Below are positions 9,334 through 22,300 of a stretch of DNA of 64,000 bases, one piece after another. A model generated the notes under the pieces. That model was not told the origin of the DNA, searched no databases, and was given only the letters and a program-made list of their open reading frames with translations. Every line of letters starts with the position of its first letter. Position 1 is the first letter of the stretch. The stretch is from NCBI GenBank assembly GCA_016715245.1, contig JADKAS010000010.1, positions 62,001 through 126,000 on the forward strand. Reading direction: 5' to 3'. This DNA is from Saprospiraceae bacterium (lineage in GTDB: Bacteria; Bacteroidota; Bacteroidia; Chitinophagales; Saprospiraceae). The position numbers and the translations under genes are program-made.

Positions 9334-9594
9334 GCAGATTGGATTTAACGGGTAAAGATAAAAAATTATTTTAGTAATGTAAAGGTCTGGAAAAGGATGG
9401 GGTTAAATAATAACCTGCGGAAAAATTTTAATAAAATAATATACTTTTATGCTTTATATTACGTCTTATCTACGTTGTAAAACATTCTGTGAAACAGGTA
9501 TTCATGGAATTTATTTATTTGCCTTTTAAACATAAAGATTTTGAATAATCAATATCAATCAAATGAGACAAATTTTCTTTCTGAAAATTTGATA

Positions 9595-10155
9595 GTGAAT
9601 GCGGTTCTTTATTTTGTTTTATTTGTGTGTTTTCCTTTACTTACAAAAGGACAAAGTTACAGGACGGCGGCCGGTTTTCGATTTGGAAATGAAATAGGAC
9701 TTAGTATTTCACAAAGGATTTTTGACAAAAAAACCATTGATTTGTACCATGCCCCTTCTTTGTTTACAGACAGATCAACAACCGGACTTGTGATGAAACA
9801 ACATTATTCAATGTTGACAAAAAGGCTGAATTTTTTTGGTGGCGGGGGATTGTATTATCAAATGAAAAATGGTTTATCAACGAATGATGATCCGGCTTAT
9901 GAACAACATTCTGCGGGACTAGCGCTTGTAGCAGGTATCGATTTTACTATTGGAAAAATCAATATAGGTTATGATATGATACCGTTGTACCGGTTGTCAG
10001 GAAACGATACCGGCAGAAGGATTTCTTCTTCGTCCGCTATTTCGGTGAGGTATGTTATTGTGCCTCAAAATCTAAACTTAAAAAGTGGTTTGAGCGATGG
10101 AATTAAAAAAATTGGCCTAATTCGACCATATAATATTTTGAAATTATGGATTTAA
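9595..10155 (+). CDS. Small exported protein, probable outer-membrane type, unknown
   Basis: The frame is open from a TTG at 9541, but GTG at 9595 gives a clean signal peptide, MNAVLYFVLFVCFPLLTKGQ, followed by SYRTAAGFRFGNEIGL. The rest alternates polar and aromatic/glycine residues (LNFFGGGGLYYQMK, INIGYDMIPLYRLSG) as in small beta-barrel or porin-like proteins of Bacteroidota. An ATG at 9564 in another frame encodes MRQIFFLK and could be the real start joined by one indel. No family recognised. The C-terminus after about residue 165 looks unstructured. Confidence 0.5.
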   Translation: MNAVLYFVLFVCFPLLTKGQSYRTAAGFRFGNEIGLSISQRIFDKKTIDLYHAPSLFTDRSTTGLVMKQHYSMLTKRLNFFGGGGLYYQMKNGLSTNDDPAYEQHSAGLALVAGIDFTIGKINIGYDMIPLYRLSGNDTGRRISSSSAISVRYVIVPQNLNLKSGLSDGIKKIGLIRPYNILKLWI

Positions 10156-10319
10156 ATAGGAAAAAGTTTAGGCATCCTATGGCCAAAACGGCTTATTGTA
10201 AAATAAAATATTGCCCTGTTTTCAAAGGTTTTTTGCGTAATGCACGTGAAAAGCCTTAAATTCATTAAAAATTATTGGATAAAAGTTTTAAAAAAACTAT
10301 TACATAATCAAACAAGGCT

Positions 10320-10327
10320 TATCTTTG
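10320..10327 (+). promoter_or_regulatory. Candidate -7 element of the atpD promoter
   Basis: TATCTTTG matches the Bacteroidota -7 consensus TAnnTTTG exactly and sits 48 bp before the atpD ATG. No convincing TTTG element is seen about 19 bp upstream, so this is a partial match. Confidence 0.4.
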
Positions 10328-10375
10328 TGGCGTTTTTCAGAAATCACATATAATTCCAAATTTAATATCTTTAGT

Positions 10376-11894
10376 ATGGCGAACATAGGATTAATCAAAC
10401 AAATCATCGGACCTGTAGTGGACGTAAGTTTTGCTGCGCAGGGTTCTACACTTCCGGAAATTTATTATGCACTTTCCGTTCAAAAACCAAATGGTGAATC
10501 TTTAATACTTGAAGTGCAGCAGCACCTTGGAGAAGATAGTGTCAGAGCGGTATCAATGGACTCCACTGACGGTTTAACACGTGGAATGGAAGTAGTGGAT
10601 TTGGGAGAGCCTATTTCAATGCCAACAGGGGATCAGATCAAAGGTCGGGTATTTAATGTGGTAGGAGAACCTATTGACGGCCTTCCGAAACTTAATAAAA
10701 TCAACGCCTACAGTATCCATAATAAACCACCAAGATTTGAGGATTTATCTACGGAAACCGAAGTTTTATTTACCGGTATCAAAGTAATTGACCTTATTGA
10801 ACCTTATTCCAAGGGTGGAAAAATCGGTTTGTTTGGTGGTGCCGGTGTAGGTAAGACGGTTTTGATACAGGAATTGATCAACAACATTGCGAAAGGATAT
10901 GATGGTATATCTGTATTTGCAGGTGTTGGTGAAAGAACCAGAGAAGGAAATGACCTGATGAGAGAAATGCTTGAGTCAGGTATCATCAACTATGGTCCTG
11001 AATTTATGCATTCTATGGAAGAAGGTGGTTGGGATTTGTCAAAAGTGGATACACAAAAACTAAAAGAATCCAAAGCAACGTTTGTATTCGGTCAAATGAA
11101 CGAACCTCCGGGAGCAAGAGCCCGTGTGGCATTGTCAGGTCTTACACTTGCTGAATACTACAGGGACGGAGATCTTTCCGATCCGAACGGAGGAAAAGAC
11201 ATTTTATTTTTTATCGACAATATATTCAGGTTTACACAAGCGGGTTCGGAATTATCAGCTTTGTTGGGACGTATGCCTTCAGCGGTTGGTTATCAGCCGA
11301 CACTTGCTACAGAAATGGGATTAATGCAAGAGGATTACTTCCACAAAAAGAGGTTCTATTACTTCTGTTCAGGCGGTATATGTGCCTGCGGACGACTTGA
11401 CTGACCCTGCTCCGGCAACGACCTTCGCCCACCTGGACGCAACAACGGTATTGAGTAGAAAAATTGCCTCTTTGGGTATTTACCCAGCTGTGGATCCATT
11501 GGATTCTACTTCAAGAATTCTAAACCCGGCCATTATTGGTGACGAACATTATAACTGTGCTCAAAGAGTAAAACTTATTTTACAGAGATATAACGAACTA
11601 CAGGATATCATTGCTATTTTGGGTATGGAAGAGTTGTCTGAAGAAGATAAGTTAGTAGTATTCAGAGCCAGAAAAGTACAGCGTTTTCTTTCTCAGCCAT
11701 TCCACGTTGCAGAACAATTTACCGGAATTCCGGGAGTATTGGTTCCGATTGAGGAAACCATTAAAGGATTCAACATGATTATAGATGGTGAATTGGACAA
11801 ATATCCTGAAGCAGCTTTCAACTTAAAAGGTACTATAGAGGAAGTCATCAAATCAGGAGAAAAAATGTTGGCAGATGCTGCGGCAAATGTTTAA
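10376..11894 (+). CDS. atpD: F1 ATP synthase beta subunit, one 2-nt deletion
   Basis: Catalytic beta subunit of the F1Fo ATP synthase. ATG 10376 gives MANIGLIKQIIGPVVDVSF; the frame is open further upstream, but those codons lie in the leader. Visible landmarks are the P-loop GGAGVGKT (about residue 155), GERTREGNDL, MNEPPGARARVALSGLTLAE and DILFFIDNIFRFTQAGSE. The frame is lost near 11330 where MGLMQE should run into RITSTKRGSITSVQ. Two bases are missing there, after which VPADDLTDPAPATTFAHLDA continues in the +1 frame to the stop at 11894. Repaired length is about 506 residues, normal for the family. Because this gene is essential in respiring bacteria, the break is probably an artefact. 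Confidence 0.95.
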
Positions 11895-11925
11895 TAATTG
11901 ATAAACCGGACGTAAATTATTTAAT

Positions 11926-12177
11926 ATGAATCTTTTAGTTCTTACCCCTGAAAAGGAAATCTTTAAAGGTAAAGTGACATCGGTACAAGTACCGGGTATT
12001 TCCGGAAAATTTGAAATACTGAATAACCACGCACCCATTGTTTCTGCCCTGACAAAAGGAAAAGTAAGAATCATTATTGAAGGGGGTGAAAAAAAATCTT
12101 TTGAAATAAAGAAAGGATTTATTGAAGTATTAAAAAATGATGTATCTTTGCTTGTGCAAGGAGTTACTGAAAATTAA
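11926..12177 (+). CDS. atpC: F1 ATP synthase epsilon subunit (N-terminal domain only)
   Basis: This 83-residue protein begins MNLLVLTPEKEIFKGKVTSV and contains VPGISGKFEILNNHAPIVSA, the classic epsilon-subunit N-terminal beta-sandwich. The C-terminal helical hairpin is absent, which is normal in Bacteroidota, where epsilon is short. It follows atpD by 31 nt and is followed by a strong terminator, so atpD-atpC form a two-gene unit separated from the rest of the ATP synthase genes, as is usual in the phylum. Confidence 0.92.
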   Translation: MNLLVLTPEKEIFKGKVTSVQVPGISGKFEILNNHAPIVSALTKGKVRIIIEGGEKKSFEIKKGFIEVLKNDVSLLVQGVTEN

Positions 12178-12199
12178 TTATAGTTTCCGACTATACCAC

Positions 12200-12236
12200 A
12201 AGCCTTTGGGATCCGTTTTCCAAAGGCTTTTTTTAT
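12200..12236 (+). terminator. Rho-independent terminator after atpC
   Basis: AAGCCTTTGG (12200-12209) pairs perfectly with CCAAAGGCTT (12220-12229) around a 10-nt loop, and a T run follows to 12234. Confidence 0.9.
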
Positions 12237-12701
12237 TATATGTATTTTGCTGCTCATTAACACCTTAGATTAAAACCTTCATAATTTACAATTTTATTGT
12301 GTCATCGACATCATTGTTTATCCCTTTGTAAAGGATGATGCAGTGTATGGCATTAGCCTGGGTTTTGTTTGGTGAATAGTCACAAATCACCTCTTCAATA
12401 ATGTACAACCGAAGTACTATCATCCTTGCAAAAATTTATCCGACAATTTTTTCTCCATTCCATATCTGGTTTTACAATAGTGTAATCAATTTTTGATACT
12501 ACCATAAATTTGATTGTAAAATCCAACACACAAAAAAACATATTACAAAATATTTTACTTCAAGATAGGGGTAAAAAATATTTTGGTGTCTAGTTTTAAG
12601 AGAATTCCAAATGTACAACCAGAACTTTCAGGAGGCTGTATTTTGTTGCACCTTCCTTGTCATATTTTTAGTATAACCGTTTGTTTCAGAATAATTAGAT
12701 T
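12237..12701. other. Intergenic region before the giant-protein cluster
   Basis: About 465 bp of AT-rich sequence with no open frame of coding character and no hairpin of note. It probably holds the promoter of the first giant gene, but I see no confident promoter pair. Confidence 0.6.
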
Positions 12702-15575
12702 ATGAATAAAGTAAAAATTCTTTTTTTCTTTTTTGTAAGTATGTTTATATGGTCACAACATCTGAACGCACAGGTTCAGAAGGTCCAGTATTTTATGAAA
12801 TACAATGAAGAAAAATGTCTGTTTGACTTTCACATTGTCATAAAAGAGGGTAGGGCTATCTCCGGCCAGCACAGAGCACAATTGAATGCACAATATTCAG
12901 TTATCGTACCAGCAGGCAGTACCGTCATCATGGCAGAAAAACATATGCCGCTTCAAAGCAATCTTCAATACAATGGCACGGTGCCGATGGACTGGAAACT
13001 CGCCAGTACTATTCTTGCTCCTGCTGTTCAGCCGGAATCCGATTTTTACAGTATTGTACCTACTTTGGCACCAACATCATTCTACAATAATCTGAATCAG
13101 AACGACACGGTCAAACTTTTTTCATTATCCATTACACCTATCACTGATTGTGGTAAAGGGGTACGCATTTTTAATAATCAGACTGATCCTGGTCCTTTGG
13201 CAGCAGGAATGAATGGTAGTAATTTTTCGAATGGATTTACAATAGGAGGGATTGCCAATAAATATGACAGTAATTTGGCTTCTGAAATGCCGAAAAGGCC
13301 GGTTATAACCTCTTTACAATCATTATGTACCAATGGAATAGCCATAGAAATTAAAGCAGATGCTCCGAATACAACCTGTCAGCGTTCATTGGTGTATGCG
13401 TGGAAAGGTCCTGAAGGATTTTATTCAGATCAACAAAATGTAAGTATACCCGGAGCAGGATTGTTACAAAACGGAAAATATTATATCACGGTAAAAGACA
13501 CTATTGGATGCAGTGTTACAGATAGTGTGATGGCCTACTCCAAACCCGATGCAGGTAAAGATGCTCTTGTCAAATGTTTTGTGACAGGAACGACGACATT
13601 AAAAGCAAAAGGCGAGGGATACTGGTCTTTTGCTGCAAATAATCCGGGAACGGCCACCTTGTCGGACACGAGTAAAAATATTACCGTGATTTCAGGATTT
13701 ACCGCACAAGGATTATATGGATTGATATGGAATGGTTTGGGTTGCACGGATACGGTGTCTGTGACAGTCCAGAATGTTTGTGACTGCAGTTTTTCCAATA
13801 CATTGGAGATTCCTGATGATTATACGTATTGTTCGAGAGTAAATGATATGGTTTTAAAAGGAAATCAGGTTGTAGAACCGGGAGAGTATCTCTGGTTATA
13901 CAAAAATAACACAGGAAGTTTTAAACCTGCTCCGGGAATCAATAATACAAAAGATTATACCGTAACACAACTGATGGCAGGAGAACATTCATTTGCCAGA
14001 TCGTATATCAGAACAGGCGTACCTGTTTGTAAAGACACCAGCAATTCATTGTTTTTGATAATTTCATCTACAATTGATGCGGGATTAGATGCCGATTTAT
14101 TTTGTTATTCGTCGGATACGGCATTTATTCAGGCAAACGGACAGGGACATTGGGTTCAGGATTCATCGAGTATGGGGATTTTAAAAATAGTGCAGTTTGG
14201 AAATCCGCAACAGACATTTTATGATTTTAAGGAAGCCGGTGAATATACCCTTTATTGGGTAAATGAATCATGTACAGATACGGTTAGTGTTTTTGCCAAT
14301 CCTTATTGTGGTTGTCATGAAGCCAACGGCGGGGAAAATCTGACTGCTTGTGCAGGAGACACCATCACGATAGAAGGAACATGTGTTGTCGGCACATGGA
14401 GGAGTTTGGCAGCCAATCCGACGGGAGCAAGCCTATTATCCATTCAGGATGGGAAAACCGATATTTATTTCAGCAGAATGGCACAAGGTGTATATTCTTT
14501 TGAATATACAGTATTTGATACCCTTACTGATACCGTCTCGGTGACAGTCCATACACCACCTGTCATCAATGTCGGAGAGGATTTCGGTTTTTGTGAAGGC
14601 AGCCCAGCAGTTCTTCTGGTAGCCGGAGGTGGAGTGCAATATCTTTGGTCAAACGAAGAGACATCTTCCAATATTATGATATCACCCTCTGCAACTACAA
14701 CGTACCGGGTAACCGGTTTTTCTGAACATGGTTGTGCATCGGTTGATTCAGTCACGGTATTTATCCTTCCCAAACCGGCTGGAATTATTCCTGTGTTACC
14801 GATTTCTAATGCGGGAACAAATGTACAGCTGCAGTCCGGTGTATGGACAAATGCGGTGCAATATTTCTGGCAGGGTCCAAATAATTTTAGTTCCACTTTA
14901 CAAAATCCGGTCATACAAAACGTCAATAACAGTCAGTCAGGTATCTATACACTTACGGTAACCAGTGCCGGTGATTGTGTATCCACTGCTTCAGTTAGTT
15001 TGTCAGTAAATCAGAACCCACTGCCGATTTACATCTCCCAATTTTCAGGGGAGTATATCAAAGAAAAAGAGTATATCCAATTACAATGCAAAACAGAATA
15101 CGTCATCAACCATGATTATCTTTTGTTCGAAAAATCTGAAGATGGGTTGTTTTTTGAAAAACTGGAAACTGTGTATACTAACGGTAAGTCGGGAAAATAC
15201 CAGATATTCGATCACGATGTTGAAAATGGTAAAACGTATTACTACAGGGTCGTCAGTTTTGATCTGGACGGAACTTTTCAAATTTTCGAAACCATTTCTG
15301 TTAAAGCAGATGATGTTGAAACTATTTCGGTGCATATGTATCCTGTTCCCACAAGGGATTATATTCAGTTATCGTTTTCAGGCCATTTTAAAAATGATCT
15401 TGTTGAAATAGAAATAATTGGACTGGACGGCACAAGTCTGTACAGTCAACAACATACTATTCAAACCGTCATAAGACTTGATGATATTTTTGCCTATCAT
15501 TCGGCACCCGGAACTTATTTTCTAAAATTAGTCGTGGGAGACCAGGTCATCATCCGACCTATAATAAAAATATGA
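12702..15575 (+). CDS. Secreted head-module protein 1 (957 aa), T9SS type A tail
   Basis: The signal peptide is MNKVKILFFFFVSMFIWSQ through about residue 24. Residues 25-215 are the head module shared by all four giant proteins (HRAQLNAQYSVIVP, GDTVKLFSLSITP, GSNFSNGFTIGGI). Next comes an Ig-like segment, then a CDC block (PDAGKDALVKCF through NVCDCSF and KDYTVTQLMAGEHSFARSY), a shorter relative with GCHEANGG, and two Ig/PKD-like domains. Residues 780-870 resemble an Fn3-like domain with YYYRVVSFDLDG. The last 80 residues (VHMYPVPTRDYIQLSFSG to the end) form a T9SS type A sorting domain, so the protein should cross the outer membrane and be anchored at the surface. Probable adhesin or surface-matrix protein; function inferred. 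Intact. Confidence 0.85.
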   Translation: MNKVKILFFFFVSMFIWSQHLNAQVQKVQYFMKYNEEKCLFDFHIVIKEGRAISGQHRAQLNAQYSVIVPAGSTVIMAEKHMPLQSNLQYNGTVPMDWKLASTILAPAVQPESDFYSIVPTLAPTSFYNNLNQNDTVKLFSLSITPITDCGKGVRIFNNQTDPGPLAAGMNGSNFSNGFTIGGIANKYDSNLASEMPKRPVITSLQSLCTNGIAIEIKADAPNTTCQRSLVYAWKGPEGFYSDQQNVSIPGAGLLQNGKYYITVKDTIGCSVTDSVMAYSKPDAGKDALVKCFVTGTTTLKAKGEGYWSFAANNPGTATLSDTSKNITVISGFTAQGLYGLIWNGLGCTDTVSVTVQNVCDCSFSNTLEIPDDYTYCSRVNDMVLKGNQVVEPGEYLWLYKNNTGSFKPAPGINNTKDYTVTQLMAGEHSFARSYIRTGVPVCKDTSNSLFLIISSTIDAGLDADLFCYSSDTAFIQANGQGHWVQDSSSMGILKIVQFGNPQQTFYDFKEAGEYTLYWVNESCTDTVSVFANPYCGCHEANGGENLTACAGDTITIEGTCVVGTWRSLAANPTGASLLSIQDGKTDIYFSRMAQGVYSFEYTVFDTLTDTVSVTVHTPPVINVGEDFGFCEGSPAVLLVAGGGVQYLWSNEETSSNIMISPSATTTYRVTGFSEHGCASVDSVTVFILPKPAGIIPVLPISNAGTNVQLQSGVWTNAVQYFWQGPNNFSSTLQNPVIQNVNNSQSGIYTLTVTSAGDCVSTASVSLSVNQNPLPIYISQFSGEYIKEKEYIQLQCKTEYVINHDYLLFEKSEDGLFFEKLETVYTNGKSGKYQIFDHDVENGKTYYYRVVSFDLDGTFQIFETISVKADDVETISVHMYPVPTRDYIQLSFSGHFKNDLVEIEIIGLDGTSLYSQQHTIQTVIRLDDIFAYHSAPGTYFLKLVVGDQVIIRPIIKI

Positions 15576-16374
15576 CATACGTTTAAAGCAGATAATCATT
15601 ACCTGAATAGTGGTATTTCTGTTTTACGGTGTCTATAAATTAGAGAAGTGTTATAATGTTACAGTGCAAAACCCCATTTTATAGTAAAAGAATAGTGAAT
15701 AGTTTCTTTTAAAAAATCCCAACCAAAGCAGATCAAAACATAAAGCTTTTTCCCCAAAATTATGTTGCCTGAAGCACTTGCATTTTTTATTCAGAAGGTG
15801 TCACGATGAGGGCACCATTTGTGTAAAAACGTTTGTGACAATTATCTTCAATACATAATTATCAGCGGTTAAATATGGTCATGCAATAAATTGAATAATG
15901 GCCAATTAGAAAAGTGCATTATACTAAAGGTGGAAATTTTTTTAAAAAAAAGTGTAAAAAGATTTTTATATTATAAATATTTATAATACATTTGTCACTA
16001 TTAATCAGATTAAAATCTGATAATTTACCTGATAAGAGTGAGGTAGAACTTCAAATGTTTTTATAATAATCATATCATGAATTTATTATATATATGAAGT
16101 TTTATCAAATAACAATTTTTAGTTGTCTCCGGTTGGTGCTGTCCGCATTCACCCGGATTCACTTTTTTGGTAAAAAATATATATCCCGTCCAAAACAGTG
16201 CTATTCATTTTTGAAAAAAAATGAATATAAAATATTAAGTGCAGAATTTATTTCAACAATAATTTCTTTCCTGTTGAGATACAGGCATCCACCAAACAAA
16301 CCTCATCCTGGAGATGGAACAAATGAAAATTCTTTTTTTAAAATAAAACCTTTAAATATTGTAATAATAACAAC
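15576..16374. other. Intergenic region between giant genes 1 and 2
   Basis: About 800 bp, AT-rich. A 94-codon frame at 16094-16378 runs into the next start, but its composition is unlike a protein (no signal peptide despite some hydrophobicity, low-complexity end). I treat it as non-coding. No terminator hairpin is obvious after gene 1. Confidence 0.5.
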
Positions 16375-19300
16375 ATGAAGACCAGAATTTTTTTAGCGGT
16401 TGCATTTTTATGCAGCCTATTCTTAACCCCAAATGTACAGGCTCAGGTGACCAGCGTCAACTATCAGCTTAAGTACAATACCGATTCTTGCCGGTACGAT
16501 GCCTTCATTATAATAAATGCAGGTACCGCGACCTCAGTTGCGAGAAGAACGCAAACAAACGCGCAATATTCGATTGTGGTTCCTACAGGAACCGGAATTT
16601 CAGTTGCACGTAGCTACATGCCCTTAAAGGACAATCAAACCTATACGGGTACAGAACCAGCACCGTGGACCATTACAACTTCGGTCATCGCCCCGGCGGC
16701 AGCACCGGATTATGATTTCCACTCTATAACTCCTAACCTTGCTACAGCGTCACAGTACAATAACTTGGCGAGTGGAGACACGGTTAAGATTTTTAGTATT
16801 GATGTCGACCGTATCAATGCATGCGGGGACAGTATCTGGATATTCAGAAATGGAATAGATCCCGGATCCGGCGCACCTGGTATGGGAGGGGGTGACTTCA
16901 GAAATGGTTTTACTATCGGTGGACCATCACAAAGATATAATGCCAACTCTACGCAAAAAAATCCGCCTAAACCAGTGATTATCAGTGCGCTTACTACTTG
17001 TAGCGCAGGTATTGAAATTGATTTGACGGCTACAACGACAGCTTGTCAGGGTGATTTGATATATGCATGGACAGGGCCTTTTTCATATTCTTCGACGACA
17101 CAGGATGTGAGTATTTTCCCTTCTACCGTAAATAATATCGGTGATTATAAAGTCATTGTTACAGATTCATTGGATTGTAAAGACTCCATTACAGTAACTG
17201 TAACCAACAAACCGAATGCAGGTGCTGATCAGATTGTCTGTGCTGGTTCTACCAATAACATTTCAGGAACAGACCCTACTTCGGGTACATGGAGTGCTCA
17301 AACAGGTAATCCGGCTGGAGCTACCTTGGGTTTACTTCCTGCAGGTAATGCTACGGTAACATTTACCAATGCAGCCAGCGGGACATACAGATTTATATAT
17401 GCTACCCCTACTTGCCAGGATACCATGCGATTCACTGTGAATGCAAAACCGGTAGTAGGTATTACAGGATCAAATAATATATGTAGAGGTGCAACTACTA
17501 TGTTATCTCCGACATCAGGAGGTACATGGGTAAGTAATAACCCTGGTGTTGCTTCTGTAACCAATGGAGGACTTGTAACCGGTCTTGCAGGCGGTTCAGC
17601 AACTTTTACATTTACTGACGGAAACGGATGTACCAATATAACAAATGCAGTTACTGTCAACCCGCCGCCAACAGTGGCTATCAGCGGAACTTCAGCAGTA
17701 TGTATAGGTTCAACGACCACCCTGATTCCTGCAACAGGAGGTACATGGGTATCTTTGTTCCCTCTTATTGCTACAGTTACAAATGCTGGTTTGGTTACCG
17801 GAGTTAGTGCGGGAACAGGCAGATTTGTTTTTACAGAAACAGCTACAGGTTGTATTTCTGATACACTAAATGTAACTGTCAGACCTGTTCCGACGGTTAG
17901 TATAGCAAGTACAACCATATGTATCTTCGGAACAACCACACTTACTCCAAGTTCAGGAGGAACATGGTTGTCTTCCAATCCTTTGATTGCTACCGTTTCC
18001 AATGCAGGTCTTGCTACCGGTGTTGGTGCAGGTAAAGTTGTTTTCAGATGGACCGAGACCACTACAGGTTGTCAATCCGCACCAACGGACTCATTAACGG
18101 TATTACCAAGTCCGACCGTATCTTTAGCGCACGCAACAAGATGTATCGGTGTAGGAACTACAGCTTCTGCCCTTCCGGCAGGTGGTACATGGGTTTCTCT
18201 TAATACATCCGTAGCAACAATTGACGCCAATACAGGAGCCATTACAACGCTTGCTTCAGGGATAGCCACTTTCAGATATACAAGTCTGAATGGATGTCAA
18301 AACACAACATCAGCTTTGACAGTAAACCCTGGACCAACCGTATTGGCAGGATCCAATACATTATGTCCGGCAGGAACCACCAACCTTACGCCTTCAACTT
18401 TGGGTACATGGTCAAGTGCCACTCCGGCAGTTGCCACAGTAACCAATGTTGGTCTTGTAACAGCACTTACTGCAGGTACTTCTGTAATGACATATACTGA
18501 AACATCTACAGGATGTCAGGGATCTCTTACTATTACAGTACAAGCAAGACCACTTATCACAGCAGCATCTCCAAATCCTATTTGTGTTGGATTTACATCA
18601 AATGCAACCAATACAACAGGAGGAAGTGGAACATGGACAAGTTTGAGTCCTGCTATTGCTACTATAAACAACAGTGGTTTGATTACAGGTATATCTGTTG
18701 GTACAGCCAATGTGACGTTTACTTCGTCCACAACTTTCTGTACCTCTTTACCTACATCTATTACGGTCATTAATAAACCAGTAGTTAGTATTACCGGACC
18801 AACACAAGTATGTACAGGATTTACAACAACATTATCACCAACATCCGGTGGTACATGGACAAGTAGTAATACTGCCGTAGCTACTGTGGCAAACGATGGT
18901 ACGGTTACAGCAGTCGGACCGGGTACAGCCACATTTACCTTTACGCAGACAGGTGGTTGTGTTTCTGATCCTACAGCACCCATTACCGTATTTATAAATC
19001 CTCCGACATCATTTACAGGACCAAATGCAATCTGCGTGGGTCAGACTACAACAGTTACACCTACGACAGGTGGTACATGGTCTTCTTCAGATGTTGGCGT
19101 TGCTACCATAACCAATGCAGGTTTGGTTTCCGGAATTTCTGCAGGTACAGCACAATTGGTGTATACTCAAACCGCTACAGGTTGTGCGTCTTCACCATTA
19201 ACGGTTACGGTCAATCCAAAACCAACCGTAGCTTTGACAGGACCTGGAAATATTTGTATTGGAGGTACTTCTACAGTTACACCTACTAGTGGTGGAGCAT

Positions 19301-22300
19301 GGGCATCTTCAAACAATTTAGTGGCTACCATTACCAATGGAGGGGTTATTACGGGAGTAGCGCAAGGAACGGCTATCTTCACTTTTACTTCTACAGCCGG
19401 GTGTCCTTCTGATCCGGTAATAAGTGTTGCTATTATGCCTAAACCTACCATTACCATGGGACCTGCCAATATTTGCGTTGGAACAACAACGACTCTGACA
19501 GCATCCACAACAGGTACATGGTCATCAAATAATCCAGGTATTGCTACAATTCATGCTACGACAGGTGTAGTAACTGGTGTGACTGCAGGTTTAGCAACTT
19601 TTAGATTTACGTCTACAGATGGTTGTCTTTCTGATAATTCAGGAATTGTAACCATTAATGATAAACCAATTGTCGTATTAAATGGACCAGCCAGTATTTG
19701 TGTGGGTAAAACCACTAATTTATCTCCAACAACAGGAGGTACATGGCAAAGTACAAATTTAGCAGTTGCCACCATTAGCAATGCTGGTCTTGTTACCGGA
19801 ATTTCTGCGGGAACTGCAAGATTTATATTTACAAATACATCTACCGGTTGTATCTCTGATACATCGGCAGTTGTCACCATAACACAAGGTCCTGCGGTAT
19901 CCATTACCGGTGATGACGAATTGTGTATCGGTGAGACGACAAACCTGTCTCCAAATTCAGGAGGAACATGGGCGTCCAGCAGTATTTTGGTTGCTACCGT
20001 AACCAATGCCGGTCTTGTTACAGCAGTATCAGCTGGTCAGGCAACATTTGTATTCACAGATGCAGCGGGTTGTAAATCTGATCCTACTTTACCAGTGATT
20101 GTACATCCTAAACCAACAGTGGCTGTATCAGGTCCTTCAACTATATGCGTTGGTGGAACAACAAACCTTTCACCTTCCAGTGGAGGTACATGGGCTTCCA
20201 GTGCTGCAGGAATTGCATCAGTTGATAACAGTGGTTTGGTAACAGGTGTCAGCCCTGGTTCCGCAACCTTTATTTTTACAGATACAAATACGACATGTTC
20301 TTCTGACGCGACTTCACCTGTTACAGTAGCAGCGTCTCCGACGCCTACGATTACTGGACCAACGGATATTTGTATTGGCGGAACAACAACGTTAGCACCA
20401 GCAACCGGAGGTACTTGGGTAAGTAATAACCCAACAGTAGCTTCCGTAACGAATGGAGGTATTGTTACTTCTATCGGACCTGGTAAAGTAACCTTTACGT
20501 TTACTTTGACTGCTACAGGTTGTACTTCAGCAGCACCTACAGATACTGTTAGTGTTTCAGCTTGTTTGAATCCTGACTTCAACGCAACTTTTGTTGACGT
20601 TCACGTTTTAGGTGATGTAAGTACAAACGACTTTACAAGTCCTGGTACTGTATATGGTCCTTCTGCTATTATGGTTTCCAAACCAGCAGGTGCGGTGGAT
20701 GTTATTTTAGTAAATGCAGACGGAACATATGATTTCGTTTCAAATCTAGTGGGCAAATATGTATATACGGTAGCAGCCTGTACACCTCCTCAGGTTTCCG
20801 GTTGTCCTACAGCAGAATTGACCATTACGGTAACCGACTTTGTGGATCCTTCTGCACAGCCGATTGCGAATGTTGATTTTGCAACCACGTTTAGAAATAC
20901 AGCAGTTACGTTAGCCACTCTGGCCAATGATGGTTGTATGAGAGTATCAGGATGTTCGTTGAATCCGGCTTCAGTGACGGTTATTACACCTCCTTCAAGT
21001 GGTTCTACATCAGTAAATATTGCCACTGGTGATATTACATACACACCTGCAAATAATTTTGTAGGCATTATTGAATATGTATATCAGGTTTGTGTAACAG
21101 GTCAACCTGCAAATTGTGCTACAGCCAAACAGATTGTTACCATTTCAGATCCTGCTGCGGATAATACAACCGTAGCACTGGATGACTTTGCTGTTGGTCC
21201 ACAGGATACACAGATTTCAGGAAATGTAAGCGATAATGACAGTGACCCGGAAGGAGATTATCCTTTGGATGTAACACCGTATACAGCATCACCTGCAGAA
21301 GGAGATTTTGAACTTTTTGCAGACGGAAGCTGGACATTTGACCCTGCTGAGTGGTTTTTTGGACCGGTAGAATTTACTTATACTTCTTGTGATACGGATG
21401 GAGCTTGTGCTGATGCCACATTACACCTATTGATAGTACCGGATCTTACTATTAAAGTAAGAGTATATCTGGAAGGATCATTGATGGAAAATCAAGGCAC
21501 TTCAGCTACTGACGGAAGGCCAATGATGAGAGATAATCTCAGATTGAATCCATTTACTGGAAGGAGGGTTATTCCGAATTCAGATCCATTCAGATTCCCG
21601 GTTGAATCACCTGCTTTCCCTATTAATGGCACAAACGCAGTAGACACAGTTGTTTTGGATATCGCTAACACATTAGGTAAACCGGCTTCCTGGGCTAATC
21701 CAGGTACATTGGTACCGTCATTCCAGCCTGTAAATACCGGAGTGATGACCAAGTTTGCTACGATTCCGAATCCATCCACTGTTTTTTCAGTGACAGGTCA
21801 GGAAGCAATAGTTGACTGGGTTTATATTGAATTGAGAAGCAAATCAAATAATCAAACTATTATTGCCACCAGAACCGGATTGTTACAAAGAGACGGGGAT
21901 GTTGTTGACCTTGACGGTATTCATGGATTGAGATTCCCGGGTCTTTCAGTAGATGATTATTATGTTGTTGTAAGACATTTCAGACATTTAGGTGCCATGA
22001 CGGATGCTCCGCAGACACCGGCACAGTTGTTTGATCTGGTTGACTTTACAACAGATGATCTTCCTGTTTTCGATTTCGGAACAAGCCACCCTGTTTATAC
22101 AAGTGTTGACTTTTCCGGATTAGCCATGAATTATGAAGTATACACCGGATATCGATGTTTATGGGCTGGAGACTTTGACGGAAACGGAAAAATCAAAGCC
22201 GCTAACCCTGGTGACGATTTGAACGTAGTATTCTTCGATGTTCTTGATTATCCGACAAACATACCACCTTATGGTAACTATAACGCCAACTTTGACTTTG

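Noticed and set aside
11325..11400. Programmed frameshifting in atpD
   Set aside because: No known case in atpD, no slippery heptamer or downstream structure seen, and a 2-nt loss in GAGAGG-like sequence explains it better.
12770..13300. Head module as a cohesin domain
   Set aside because: The GDTVKLFS stretch loosely recalls cohesin-type beta-sandwiches and one sister protein ends in dockerin-like loops, but I cannot align the head to cohesin convincingly, so I left it unnamed.
16094..16378. 94-codon plus-strand frame before giant gene 2
   Set aside because: No family resemblance, odd composition, and it runs into the start of the real gene; more likely leader DNA.
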